This document shows, one piece after another, positions 1-7,241 of a DNA stretch of 18,984 nucleotides. Origin of the DNA: JAVBOV01 sp031550205 (GTDB taxonomy: Bacteria > Pseudomonadota > Alphaproteobacteria > RF32 > CAG-239); assembly GCA_031550205.1 (NCBI GenBank), contig JAVBOV010000063.1, positions 1 through 18,984 on the forward strand, given 5' to 3'. Each line of letters opens with the position of its first letter. The stretch's first letter is position 1. The position numbers and the translations under genes were made by a program. The notes beneath the pieces were generated by a model, which worked only from the letters and a program-made list of their open reading frames with translations, was not told the DNA's origin and made no database searches.

Positions 1-564
1 TTTCTTTTCAAGCCTTGAAGGTCTTCTGTGACGGGTCTTGCTGGGTTTTGCTCCTTCTTCCTTGGCCTTTTCATCAGCCGTAGCAGGAGCTTCTTCCGCA
101 CTCTGAACGGTTTCAGTCTTAACTTCTTCTGCATTTTGCGCGGAAGCGCCGGCCAAAGCCTCTTGTTTCTTCAGCTCTGCTTCGGCTTTTTTGGCTTCAT
201 ATTGCTTTTGTTTTTCTTCGCGATATCTTTCGCGTTCAATTTCTCTGTCTTTAATGGCCTGTTTTTTGCCTTCAATGCTGTCATCAATTTCTTTTTCGAT
301 TTCAGTCATGTCTTTTTCCGGAACATAATAATAGTCCGGATGAATTTCGCCAAAAGCCAAAAAGCCGTGCTTGTTTCCGCCATAATCAACAAAGGCGGCT
401 TGCAAAGAGGGCTCGACCCTCATCACTTTGGCTAAATATATGTTTCCTTTAATCTGTTTGCGGTGCGCGGTTTCAAATTCCACGTCTTCCAGTTTGTTTC
501 CATCAACAATAACCACTCTGGTTTCTTCAACATGAGTGTCGTCAATTAGCATTCTTTTTGTCAT
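1..564 (-). CDS. rne: Ribonuclease E, N-terminal part (cut by window edge)
   Basis: RNase E is the endonuclease that starts mRNA decay and rRNA/tRNA maturation. The 188 visible residues begin MTKRMLIDDTHVEETRVVIV and contain the characteristic N-terminal S1-domain stretch at residues 41-68, with NIYLAKVMRVEPSLQAAFVD followed by YGGNKHGFL. From about residue 84 the protein becomes a Lys/Glu-rich, low-complexity segment interrupting the S1 fold. As I recall, alphaproteobacterial RNase E proteins carry such a charged insertion, while E. coli RNase E continues its S1 domain here. The frame is open to base 1, so the catalytic core lies outside the window. The ATG at 562-564 has a TGGAG Shine-Dalgarno 11 nt upstream. 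The gene is divergent from the amidase gene. Only the insertion's exact boundaries are uncertain. Confidence 0.93.
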   Translation of the reverse strand, partial: MTKRMLIDDTHVEETRVVIVDGNKLEDVEFETAHRKQIKGNIYLAKVMRVEPSLQAAFVDYGGNKHGFLAFGEIHPDYYYVPEKDMTEIEKEIDDSIEGKKQAIKDREIERERYREEKQKQYEAKKAEAELKKQEALAGASAQNAEEVKTETVQSAEEAPATADEKAKEEGAKPSKTRHRRPSRLEKK

Positions 565-647
565 TTTATTTATAACTCCAATAATTACTTGGTCATAGCC
601 AAGCATCAAATTTTTACCAATGTCGGAGTTTTAATACAAGAAAACAG

Positions 648-663
648 GGCGGTTAAAGCCGCC
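648..663 (-). promoter_or_regulatory. Small GC-rich hairpin in the rne leader
   Basis: GGCGG at 648-652 pairs with CCGCC at 659-663 around a 6-nt loop, in otherwise AT-rich DNA. On the minus (rne) strand it is followed by CTGTTTTCTT, and it lies about 85 nt before the rne start. In E. coli, RNase E regulates its own mRNA through 5'-UTR stem-loops. A similar role here, or a weak attenuator, is inference from position only. Confidence 0.35.
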
Positions 664-828
664 TGAATTAAGAATGTTCTAAATATAAAAACCCGACAAA
701 ACTCTTTGTTTACATTGTTCATCCGGCACATTTAGTCGCTATGAAAAAACGGCGGCACCAACATTTGAGCCAAATCAAATCTTTCACCAAAAGCTCAAAC
801 TCAGTACAAAATTGAATAAACAATATCA

Positions 829-857
829 TTGACTAAAATATATGAATTTTGTAAAAA
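829..857 (+). promoter_or_regulatory. Candidate sigma-70 promoter for the amidase gene
   Basis: TTGACT at 829-834 and TAAAAA at 852-857 are separated by 17 bp. The -10 is imperfect. An alternative -10 (TATAAT, 900-905) lacks a -35. Either would place the hairpin repeat at 933-967 inside the mRNA leader. Confidence 0.3.
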
Positions 858-930
858 ATACAATAGAAATTTTTAATATTTTAGTAATTAGTCTGAACCT
901 ATAATAACCTAAATACTTTAACACACTCCC

Positions 931-967
931 GTCATCCTGAGGTTTGCGAAGCAAACCGTGAGGATCT
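931..967. repeat. REP-like palindromic intergenic element
   Basis: GGTTTGC (941-947) and GCAAACC (951-957) pair perfectly around GAA. The pairing resumes outside a small internal loop with ATCCT (934-938) and AGGAT (961-965). The flank GTCATCCTGAG is a signature I know from short palindromic repeats dispersed in many bacterial genomes. It ends 23 bases before the amidase start. Only one copy is in this window, so its repeat nature rests on resemblance. Confidence 0.5.
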
Positions 968-990
968 CGGCCTTACCAATGTAGAGAAAT

Positions 991-2205
991 ATGTTAAAAA
1001 AACTGTTTTTTCTTTGCCTTTTATGGTGCTTTGCATTTGTTCCCGGTTTGGCCCAAGCTGCCGATTCCGGCATAACTTCCATGCGCATCGGGCAGGGGGT
1101 TGGCTCCATCCGCATTGTTTTTGACGCCGACCGGGAGTTTGACTACAAAGTTTTTTTGCTTGATAACCCCAAGCGCCTGGTTGTAGATACCCAAAATATC
1201 AACATCAGTTCCAAGCTTGAAAAATATCAGGACAAAAACAACCTTGTTTCCAAGGTACGCCTTGGAGAGGCGGGGGTTGAAGGCGTTCGCATGGTTTTTG
1301 ACTTATACAAGCCCGCCGTCATTAAAAAAGTTTTCATGCTGCCGCCGCAAAGCAAGTTCGGCTGGCGTTTTGTGGTTGACCTAAGCCTTTCTTCCGAAAG
1401 AGAATTTTCTTCCAAAGTCGGCAATGACCACGCCTTTAGCAACAACAGCTCCATGAACGCTGCCAAAGCACCGTCTCCGGTTATCAAAGCCCCGGCGGTC
1501 AAAAAGGAAAATTTGCAAAAAATAATCGTGCTTGATCCCGGCCACGGCGGCAAAGACCCCGGCGCCATTGGTTATTCAGGCGTCTATGAAAAACACATTA
1601 CCTTAGCCATGGGCAAAGAGCTTAAAAATCTGCTGGAAGACGGCGGTTATAAAGTTTATCTCACCCGCAGCACCGATATTTTCATTCCGCTTCGAGACCG
1701 CGTTAAAATTTCCCGCAAATATAAGGCCGATTTGTTTATCTCCATCCATGCCGACAGCACCAGAAACCGCAAAGCCAAAGGTCTTTCGGTATACACATTA
1801 TCTGAAAACGCGTCCGACAAAGAGGCTGAAGCTCTGGCCGACCGCGAAAATAAAGCCGACGTCATTGCCGGCCTGAACTTGGTTGAACACTCTAAGGAAG
1901 TCTCGGATATTTTAATTAACCTGGCTCAGCGTGAAAGCATGAACCGCTCTTCAGAATTTGCCGGCTTCATGGTGCAGGAAATGCGCAAAAAGGCTGAGCT
2001 AATCAGCGACACTCATCGTTTCGCCGGATTCGCCGTTCTTAAGGCTCCCGACGTTCCTTCCGTGCTCTGGGAAATGGGCTATCTCTCAAATTCTTCTGAA
2101 GAAAGATTGTTAAAACAGTCTTCCTACCGCAAAACCCTGGCCACCGCCACCAAAAAAGCCGTAGATAAATACTTTAACAACATGGACCGCGCCAGCCTGT
2201 TTTAA
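991..2205 (+). CDS. amiC: N-acetylmuramoyl-L-alanine amidase (AMIN + Amidase_3)
   Basis: This is a periplasmic zinc amidase that cuts the bond between N-acetylmuramic acid and the stem peptide, normally to separate daughter cells. The 404 residues begin with a signal peptide (about 1-23, ending GLAQA/AD). An AMIN-type targeting domain follows (about 27-132), then a Lys/Pro/Ala linker, then the Amidase_3 catalytic domain (about 177-395). Expected zinc ligands are visible: H185 in DPGHGGKDPG, E200 in VYEKH and H253 in SIHAD. The catalytic glutamate is E361 in LWEMGYLSN. The length fits AmiC-type enzymes. The ATG at 991 directly precedes the signal peptide. Its Shine-Dalgarno is weak (AGAGA), and the nearest upstream ATG is followed at once by a stop. 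It sits upstream of mrcA, but the two minus-strand paralogues lie in between, so they are not one operon. Confidence 0.95.
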   Translation: MLKKLFFLCLLWCFAFVPGLAQAADSGITSMRIGQGVGSIRIVFDADREFDYKVFLLDNPKRLVVDTQNINISSKLEKYQDKNNLVSKVRLGEAGVEGVRMVFDLYKPAVIKKVFMLPPQSKFGWRFVVDLSLSSEREFSSKVGNDHAFSNNSSMNAAKAPSPVIKAPAVKKENLQKIIVLDPGHGGKDPGAIGYSGVYEKHITLAMGKELKNLLEDGGYKVYLTRSTDIFIPLRDRVKISRKYKADLFISIHADSTRNRKAKGLSVYTLSENASDKEAEALADRENKADVIAGLNLVEHSKEVSDILINLAQRESMNRSSEFAGFMVQEMRKKAELISDTHRFAGFAVLKAPDVPSVLWEMGYLSNSSEERLLKQSSYRKTLATATKKAVDKYFNNMDRASLF

Positions 2206-2228
2206 CCCCTGCGCCTATCTTCGCCAAC

Positions 2229-2271
2229 AACCAAAACCCCCTTTGCTTTTTGAGCAAAGGGGGTTTTGGTT
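2229..2271. terminator. Long bidirectional terminator
   Basis: A perfect 19-bp stem (2229-2247 with 2253-2271) closes a 5-nt loop. The 3' arm has GGGGG then TTTT, so it can stop amidase transcription. Its mirror image can serve the convergent gene whose stop codon begins at 2273. The last stem base is inside that stop codon. Confidence 0.85.
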
Positions 2272-2798
2272 TAGCATTCGAAGGTTTGTTTTTCAACCGT
2301 GTGTTCGCCGTGCGAAGCTTCGATTCTTCCATCGTCGTAAAGGTGAACTTCCTTAAACTCTGCATTCACGACTAAAGTGGCAGAATCAATGTTCACCACG
2401 CCAAAGCCTTTCGGACCTTCAACCTGCGCCACATTGTTTTTATAAAAACGCGTCGGCCTTAAGTTTTCGGTGTCCGGAATTTCCTTGAGCGCTACGCCGC
2501 TTACCGCATCAATCACCAGCAGGTTGCTGTCATGAGCATCTTTTCCAATCAACGCTTTTCCGGCATAACCGCAGGCAAAAAGTTCATAAGATACCAAACT
2601 GTCTTTGAAAGCAACATGAACCTTTTCGTTCACAAACTTGTTGTCAAAGTTTGTTGCTGCCCAATGTTCCGTTCCAAAAACTTCGGCTTCGGTAAAGTTT
2701 TTTGCATCATCGCTGATAAGCAGTCCTTCGCCCCAAGGCAGATAAAGCTTTCCGTCTTCCACAATCAGATCTTCTCTTTTAAGCGCAATTTTTTTCAT
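2271..2798 (-). CDS. Unknown protein, paralogue of the adjacent gene
   Basis: I do not recognise this family. The 175-residue protein has no signal peptide or membrane segment and looks beta-rich. It aligns by eye along nearly its whole length with the neighbour at 2942-3517. Shared landmarks are KREDL near the start, WAA, YAG, SNL(L/I)VI, IP(D/N)TE, VEGP.G.GVVN.D and a final AEF....DG.I.A segment. The two are tandem duplicates that have diverged strongly. The gene has its own promoter-like element (2851-2879) and terminator. The leader just before the ATG is AT-rich with no visible Shine-Dalgarno. It interrupts the amidase-mrcA neighbourhood on the opposite strand, which suggests insertion of a lineage-specific pair. 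It could be a cytoplasmic binding or adaptor protein, but nothing in the sequence shows which. Confidence 0.75.
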   Translation of the reverse strand: MKKIALKREDLIVEDGKLYLPWGEGLLISDDAKNFTEAEVFGTEHWAATNFDNKFVNEKVHVAFKDSLVSYELFACGYAGKALIGKDAHDSNLLVIDAVSGVALKEIPDTENLRPTRFYKNNVAQVEGPKGFGVVNIDSATLVVNAEFKEVHLYDDGRIEASHGEHTVEKQTFEC

Positions 2799-2850
2799 AA
2801 TTTTTTAAAATTTATAATTGTTAAACATGATAATTGGTTTGATTAACACA

Positions 2851-2879
2851 CTCCTACCATTCCTAGACAAAACTGTCAA
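2851..2879 (-). promoter_or_regulatory. Promoter element shared by both paralogues (copy 1)
   Basis: On the minus strand the 16-mer TTGACAGTTTTGTCTA (2879-2864) begins with a consensus -35. It also contains the inverted repeat GACA-AAAC-TGTC (2866-2877). A TAG-containing hexamer (TAGGAG, 2856-2851) sits 17 bp downstream as a poor -10. The same 16-mer occurs at 3580-3595 before the second paralogue, and both lie about 80 bp from their start codons. Confidence 0.55.
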
Positions 2880-2909
2880 CGTAATTTCGCCGTTTTTCAC
2901 TTGTCACTA

Positions 2910-2940
2910 AAAAAAGAGAGCCGTAAAAGCTCTCTTTTTT
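2910..2940. terminator. Bidirectional terminator after the second paralogue
   Basis: GAGAGC (2916-2921) pairs with GCTCTC (2929-2934). The stem is extended by an A-run and a T-run on the two sides, so it has a U-tract in both directions. It ends immediately before the minus-strand stop at 2942-2944 and separates the two paralogous transcription units. Confidence 0.85.
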
Positions 2941-2941
2941 C

Positions 2942-3517
2942 TTAAGGCGCCGTCGGTTCATAATCTTCCGGCTGGTTGCCTCGGCTTGAAAAAACTTCGT
3001 GGTTTTTTGATTTGTCTTTGGGATAAGCAAAAATCTTGCCGTCGCTGTGAAATGTCAGCTTTTCAAATTCGGCCGGCACCACAACGGAACTCAAATCCAA
3101 ATTCACCACGCCAATTCCGTTCGGTCCTTCCACTTCACACAAATCGCGTCCATGAGAATTTCTGTGTTTAGATTCTTTGGGAAACAAATGTTCGGTGTTG
3201 GGAATATTTCTTGCGGCTCCGTCGGCAGCTGAAATCACAATCAAGTTGCTGTTCTTAAACACTTTCCCCACCAAAAACATCCCGGCATAAACGCAAGTAT
3301 GCAGTTCAAAATGGGGGCCGTTCTTAAAACTCAGCTTAATTGTGCTGTCTGTGTGAACTTTGTTCCAATTGCTGGCTGCCCAACAAGATCCGTAAGTAAT
3401 TTCGGCTTCTTTAAACTTTTTTGCCAAGTCCACAAAAAGGCCGATGGGCATGGGGTAATAAAGTGCTCCGTTAACCTCAATCAAGTCTTCTCTTTTAACA
3501 ATTTTTGTTTTAAACAT
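2942..3517 (-). CDS. Unknown protein, paralogue of the 2271-2798 product
   Basis: This 191-residue protein of unrecognised family is the second member of the tandem pair. It shares KREDL, WAA, YAG, SNLIVI, IPNTE and VEGPNGIGVVNLD with its neighbour. A short insertion around the KESKHRNSHGRD region and a charged C-terminal extension (KDKSKNHEVFSSRG...) account for the extra length. It has no signal peptide or membrane segment. The ATG at 3515-3517 is preceded by an AT-rich leader without a clear Shine-Dalgarno, as in the paralogue. It is divergent from mrcA. The upstream 16-mer promoter element and a perfect 13-bp palindrome at 3555-3567 suggest regulation, but the regulator is unknown. Confidence 0.75.
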   Translation of the reverse strand: MFKTKIVKREDLIEVNGALYYPMPIGLFVDLAKKFKEAEITYGSCWAASNWNKVHTDSTIKLSFKNGPHFELHTCVYAGMFLVGKVFKNSNLIVISAADGAARNIPNTEHLFPKESKHRNSHGRDLCEVEGPNGIGVVNLDLSSVVVPAEFEKLTFHSDGKIFAYPKDKSKNHEVFSSRGNQPEDYEPTAP

Positions 3518-3554
3518 AATTTAAAATAATTTTAGGTGAAACATCATAATTTTT

Positions 3555-3595
3555 ATTGAGTCTCAATCACTAACACCAATAGACAAAACTGTCAA
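3555..3595 (-). promoter_or_regulatory. Promoter element (copy 2) and palindrome
   Basis: TTGACA (minus strand, 3595-3590) opens the 16-mer that is identical to the one at 2864-2879. TAGTGA lies 17 bp downstream (3572-3567). Overlapping the downstream end is the palindrome ATTGAG-T-CTCAAT (3555-3567), absent from copy 1, which could be an operator or a leader hairpin. Confidence 0.5.
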
Positions 3596-3621
3596 TAATA
3601 AAGTTGAAAATAGTAATTTCT

Positions 3622-3649
3622 TTGCTTGTCAGTTTAATTAATGTATAGT
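3622..3649 (+). promoter_or_regulatory. Candidate promoter for the mrcA-prfB operon
   Basis: TTGCTT (3622-3627) and TATAGT (3644-3649) are separated by 16 bp, 55 bp before the mrcA start. The -10 is good and the -35 is weak. No better pair is visible between 3596 and 3703. Confidence 0.35.
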
Positions 3650-3703
3650 AGTTTACAGTAAATAATTTCTCAAAATAATCTTTTAAAACAGTAGAATAGT
3701 AAA

Positions 3704-6127
3704 ATGCTCAAAACCTTATCATCAATGCTCAGCACTTTCTTTTTCTTTGCGGTTATCATCTTTGTGGTGCTGATCAGCAGCATCTGGCAATATTCTACCC
3801 AGTTGCCCGATTATCAAAAGCTGGCAAAATATGAACCTCCTGTCACCACGCGGCTTTTTGCCGGTGACGGCCAACTGCTGATGGAATATGCCAATGAAAA
3901 ACGCATCTTTGTTCCGGTTGATAAGATTCCCGACCTTGTTAAGCAGGCTTTTCTTTCTGCTGAAGATAAAAACTTCTATTCTCACTCCGGCATCGATTAT
4001 AAAGGCATTATCCGCGCCATTTTGGGCAACCTAAAAAACATCGGCACCGGCCGCCGTCCCGCCGGCGCTTCAACCATAACCCAGCAGGTTGCCAAAAACT
4101 TTTTGCTCTCTTCAGAGGTTTCTTACAAGCGCAAAATCAAAGAGGCCATCCTTGCCACCCGCATTGAACAGGCCTTCACCAAAGACCATATCCTGGAGCT
4201 TTATTTAAATGAAATATATCTTGGCAACCGCGCCTATGGTGTGGCTGCTGCCTCTTCAAATTATTTTGACAAACCTCTCGATAAACTTTCCGTTGAAGAA
4301 GCCGCATATCTGGCGGCTCTGCCCAAAGGCCCCAACAACTATAATCCTGCCACCAAATATGAGGCTGCCGTTGCCCGCCGCAACTGGGTCATCAGCCGCA
4401 TGCTTGAAGACGGTTATATCAGCGAAGAGCAAGCCGCCGTCGCCTCAAGCAAACCGTTAAAGGTCAGAGAGAAAAACGCCGATATCATCAGAAACGCCCA
4501 ATATTTCAGCGAAGAGGTTCGCCGCGAAATTGACGACAAGTTCGGCACCGACGCCCTGTATGAAGGCGGGCTGATTGTCAGAACCACGGTTGACCCCAAA
4601 CTGCAGCAGATTGCCACCAAAGTTTTCAGGCAGGAAATCAGAAACTATGACCTGCGTCACGGCTGGCGCGGTCCGGTAACCAACATCAATCTTTCTAAAG
4701 ATTACCAAGAGGACTTTGCCGCCGTTGAAATGCCCAAAGGCGCGGAAAAAACCTGGCAGAAAGCAATTGTGACAAACGTTGAAAAAGACAAAGCATCCAT
4801 TGAAACCGCCTCCGGCCAAAAAGGAGAAATTGCACTTTCTTCTTTATCATGGGCGCGCAAAAACTTAAAAAATCAAAGCGTTGGTGAGGTGCCTTCAAGC
4901 GTTGCTCAAGTCTTGAATAAAGGCGATGTTATTTTTGCCGAAAAATCCAGCAAAGCTGAAAATGCTTTTGACCTCAGACAAATTCCCGACTTGGAAGGCG
5001 GTCTGATTGTAATTGACCCTAACACCGGCAAAGTTTTGGCCTCCGTCGGCGGCTATTCTTTTGATAAATCTCAATATAACCGCGCCACTCAGGCCAAGCG
5101 CCAAACCGGTTCTTCTTTCAAGCCGATTGTTTATCTGGCCGCGCTTGAAAACGGCTATTCTCCGACAGACTTAATCTTAGATGCTCCATATGTGGTTGAC
5201 CAGGGCAAAGGTCTGCCCAAGTGGAAGCCGGTTAACTACTCCACCAAATTTTATGGCTTAACCACTATGCGTCAGGGTCTGGAAAAATCCCGAAACTTAA
5301 TGACCGTTCGCTTAGCTCAAGATCTGGGCATGGAAAAAGTTTCGGAGTTAACCAGAACCTTGGGCATTAACGATAATCTTCCGCCGCTGCTTTCAATGTC
5401 TTTGGGCGCCGGCGAAACCAAGCTCATCAGTCTTACCACTGCCTATGCCATGATTCTAAACGGCGGCAAAAAAATCACCCCGTATTTCATTGAGCGCATT
5501 CAGGATAAAAACGGCAAAACCATTTTAAAGCAGGACCAGCGCATCTGCGATGATTGCAATTTTGATGTTTATAACGGCGAGCATATCCCGGATTTGAAAG
5601 ACACTCGCGAACAAATAATTGACCCGTTAAGCGCATATCAAATGGTCAGCATGATGGAAGGCGTTGCCCGCCGCGGCACCGGTGCCAGACTGGCCAGCCT
5701 CGGCCGCCACCTTGCCGGAAAAACCGGCACCACCAATGACAATAAGGATGCCTGGTTCATCGGTTTTTCAAGCGATCTGGTGGTCGGCGTTTATGTCGGC
5801 TTTGATGAACCCAAGAGCCTTGGCAAGGTTGAAACCGGTGCGGTTGCCGCATTGCCGATTTTTTATAATTTCATGAAAGAGGCTCTGGCCGACCAGCCTG
5901 ATACTCCGTTCCGCATTCCCAACGGCATCAAACTTGTGCGCATTAACCACGATAACGGCAAGCCGGCCACGCCCAAAGACACCAGTGTTATCTTGGAAGC
6001 CTTAAAGCCGGGCGTAAAGCTTGACGGCGCGCAAAGAGTAATCGGCAGCTCAACTGCGCAGACTCAAAATAATCTTTTTGAAGATTCTTCGGAAGACGAT
6101 CGCTTCCAGCTTGGAACCCAATATTAA
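3704..6127 (+). CDS. mrcA: Penicillin-binding protein 1A
   Basis: This is a class A penicillin-binding protein: it polymerises glycan strands from lipid II and cross-links the stem peptides on the outer face of the inner membrane. The 807 residues start with one membrane anchor (about 11-29). The GT51 glycosyltransferase follows, with EDKNFYSHSG (catalytic E87), GASTITQQ at 122-129 and RKIKEA near 143-148. A middle region fits the OB-like insert of 1A-type enzymes. The transpeptidase carries SSFK (S470, K473), SRN (S529-N531) and KTGT (673-676). The length fits the family. The Shine-Dalgarno is poor, but the ATG directly precedes the anchor. prfB begins 12 bp after the stop, so co-transcription is likely. 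Confidence 0.96.
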   Translation: MLKTLSSMLSTFFFFAVIIFVVLISSIWQYSTQLPDYQKLAKYEPPVTTRLFAGDGQLLMEYANEKRIFVPVDKIPDLVKQAFLSAEDKNFYSHSGIDYKGIIRAILGNLKNIGTGRRPAGASTITQQVAKNFLLSSEVSYKRKIKEAILATRIEQAFTKDHILELYLNEIYLGNRAYGVAAASSNYFDKPLDKLSVEEAAYLAALPKGPNNYNPATKYEAAVARRNWVISRMLEDGYISEEQAAVASSKPLKVREKNADIIRNAQYFSEEVRREIDDKFGTDALYEGGLIVRTTVDPKLQQIATKVFRQEIRNYDLRHGWRGPVTNINLSKDYQEDFAAVEMPKGAEKTWQKAIVTNVEKDKASIETASGQKGEIALSSLSWARKNLKNQSVGEVPSSVAQVLNKGDVIFAEKSSKAENAFDLRQIPDLEGGLIVIDPNTGKVLASVGGYSFDKSQYNRATQAKRQTGSSFKPIVYLAALENGYSPTDLILDAPYVVDQGKGLPKWKPVNYSTKFYGLTTMRQGLEKSRNLMTVRLAQDLGMEKVSELTRTLGINDNLPPLLSMSLGAGETKLISLTTAYAMILNGGKKITPYFIERIQDKNGKTILKQDQRICDDCNFDVYNGEHIPDLKDTREQIIDPLSAYQMVSMMEGVARRGTGARLASLGRHLAGKTGTTNDNKDAWFIGFSSDLVVGVYVGFDEPKSLGKVETGAVAALPIFYNFMKEALADQPDTPFRIPNGIKLVRINHDNGKPATPKDTSVILEALKPGVKLDGAQRVIGSSTAQTQNNLFEDSSEDDRFQLGTQY

Positions 6128-6139
6128 GAGGAAACAGTT

Positions 6140-7241
6140 TTGCGAGCAGAGATTTTTGACATTGTAACCGAGATTAAGCAATCGCTGGAATTGCTGAGGA
6201 GGTCTCTTTGATTATGACAATGCGCTTTTAAAATTAGAAGAGCTGAAGTCATTATCCGAGAACCCGTCTCTGTGGGAAAATGCCGCCAAAGCCCAAAAAC
6301 TTATGCGTGAGAAAAACACCCTTGAACAAGACTTGGAAAACTTTGCGCATTTGGAAAATTCTTTAAACGACTTAATTGAACTTTCGGAGATTGCCGAAAC
6401 CGATGGCGATGAAGCCGTTGTTGCCGATATTCTCACCCAGCTTGAAAACTTAAGAAGCACCGCCCGCCGCGCCGAGCTTGAAGCACTTCTTTCAGGTGAG
6501 GTTGATGCCAACGACGCTTTTCTTGAGGTTCATGCCGGCTCCGGCGGAACTGAGGCTCAAGACTGGGCTGAAATGCTCTTAAGAATGTATACCCGTTGGG
6601 CTGATGCCCACCGTTATAAGGTTGAATATTTGGAAGAAACCGTCGGCGATGTTGCCGGCATCAAATCCGTTACCATAAAAATTATCGGGCATAATGCCTA
6701 CGGCTGGCTCAAGTCTGAAACCGGCGTGCACCGACTGGTGCGCATTTCGCCGTTTGACAGCTCTGCCCGCCGCCACACCAGCTTTGCTTCCATCGGCGTA
6801 TATCCGGTGATAGACGATGACATTGAAATCAATATCAAAGAAAGCGACTGCCGCCTCGACACTTACCGCGCTTCGGGTGCCGGCGGACAGCATGTTAACA
6901 AAACCGATTCGGCAGTGCGTATTACCCACTTGCCGACCAACATTGTGGTGCAGTGCCAATCGCAGCGCTCGCAGCTCCAAAACCGCGAAAGCGCCTGGAA
7001 AATGCTCAAAGCACGCCTCTATGAATTAGAACTTAAAAAACGTGAGGAAGCCGCTCAGGAGGTTAGAGATTCCAAAACCGATATCGGCTGGGGACACCAG
7101 ATTCGCTCATATGTTTTGCAGCCGTACAAATTGGTCAAAGACTTGCGCACCGATGTCGAGACCTCTGATACCAAAGCCGTTTTAGACGGCGGCATTGACA
7201 TGTTTTTAAATGCGGCTCTGGCCGGAAAGGTTCAGTCATGA
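6140..7241 (+). CDS. prfB: Peptide chain release factor 2, programmed +1 frameshift
   Basis: RF2 recognises UGA and UAA stop codons and triggers peptide release on the ribosome. The gene is read in two frames: 23 codons from a TTG at 6140-6142 to CTT at 6206-6208, an in-frame TGA at 6209-6211, then a +1 shift to GAT at 6210. The joined product is 366 residues, matching E. coli RF2 (365). SPF at 203-205 recognises the stop codon. GGQ at 248-250, within SGAGGQHVNK, promotes hydrolysis. The TTG start is chosen because GAGGA (6128-6132) precedes it by about 8 nt and no ATG or GTG occurs upstream in that frame. Annotation starting at the ATG at 6303 would lose the N-terminal 54 residues. It is probably co-transcribed with mrcA, and its stop overlaps the next start as ATGA. 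Confidence 0.96.
6197..6211 (+). promoter_or_regulatory. RF2 autoregulatory frameshift site
   Basis: AGGAGG (6197-6202), a 3-nt spacer, CTT and TGA reproduce the E. coli prfB layout, in which an internal Shine-Dalgarno pushes the ribosome +1 when RF2 is scarce. The base after TGA is T rather than the C of E. coli. Confidence 0.95.

Larger units (their letters stand above)
565..990. other. Non-coding divergent region between rne and the amidase gene
   Basis: This stretch of 426 bases has no convincing gene on either strand. It should hold the rne leader and promoter (minus) and the amidase promoter (plus). It is AT-rich, especially 800-920. Two hairpins stand out, at 648-663 and 933-967, and are listed separately. 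A TATAAT lies at 900-905 but has no good -35 at the right distance. I could not pick a confident rne promoter. Confidence 0.7.

Noticed and set aside
28..435. Plus-strand open frame of 135 codons, Phe-rich
   Set aside because: It is the antisense of the rne coding region, whose minus-strand product is a clear RNase E N-terminus.
695..703. GACAAAACT in the rne leader as a third copy of the 16-mer promoter element
   Set aside because: Only the left part matches; the TGTC half and the -35 are missing.
2858..2864. TAGGAAT on the minus strand near the first paralogue's promoter as another operator
   Set aside because: Single half-site without an inverted partner and not present before the second paralogue; likely chance.
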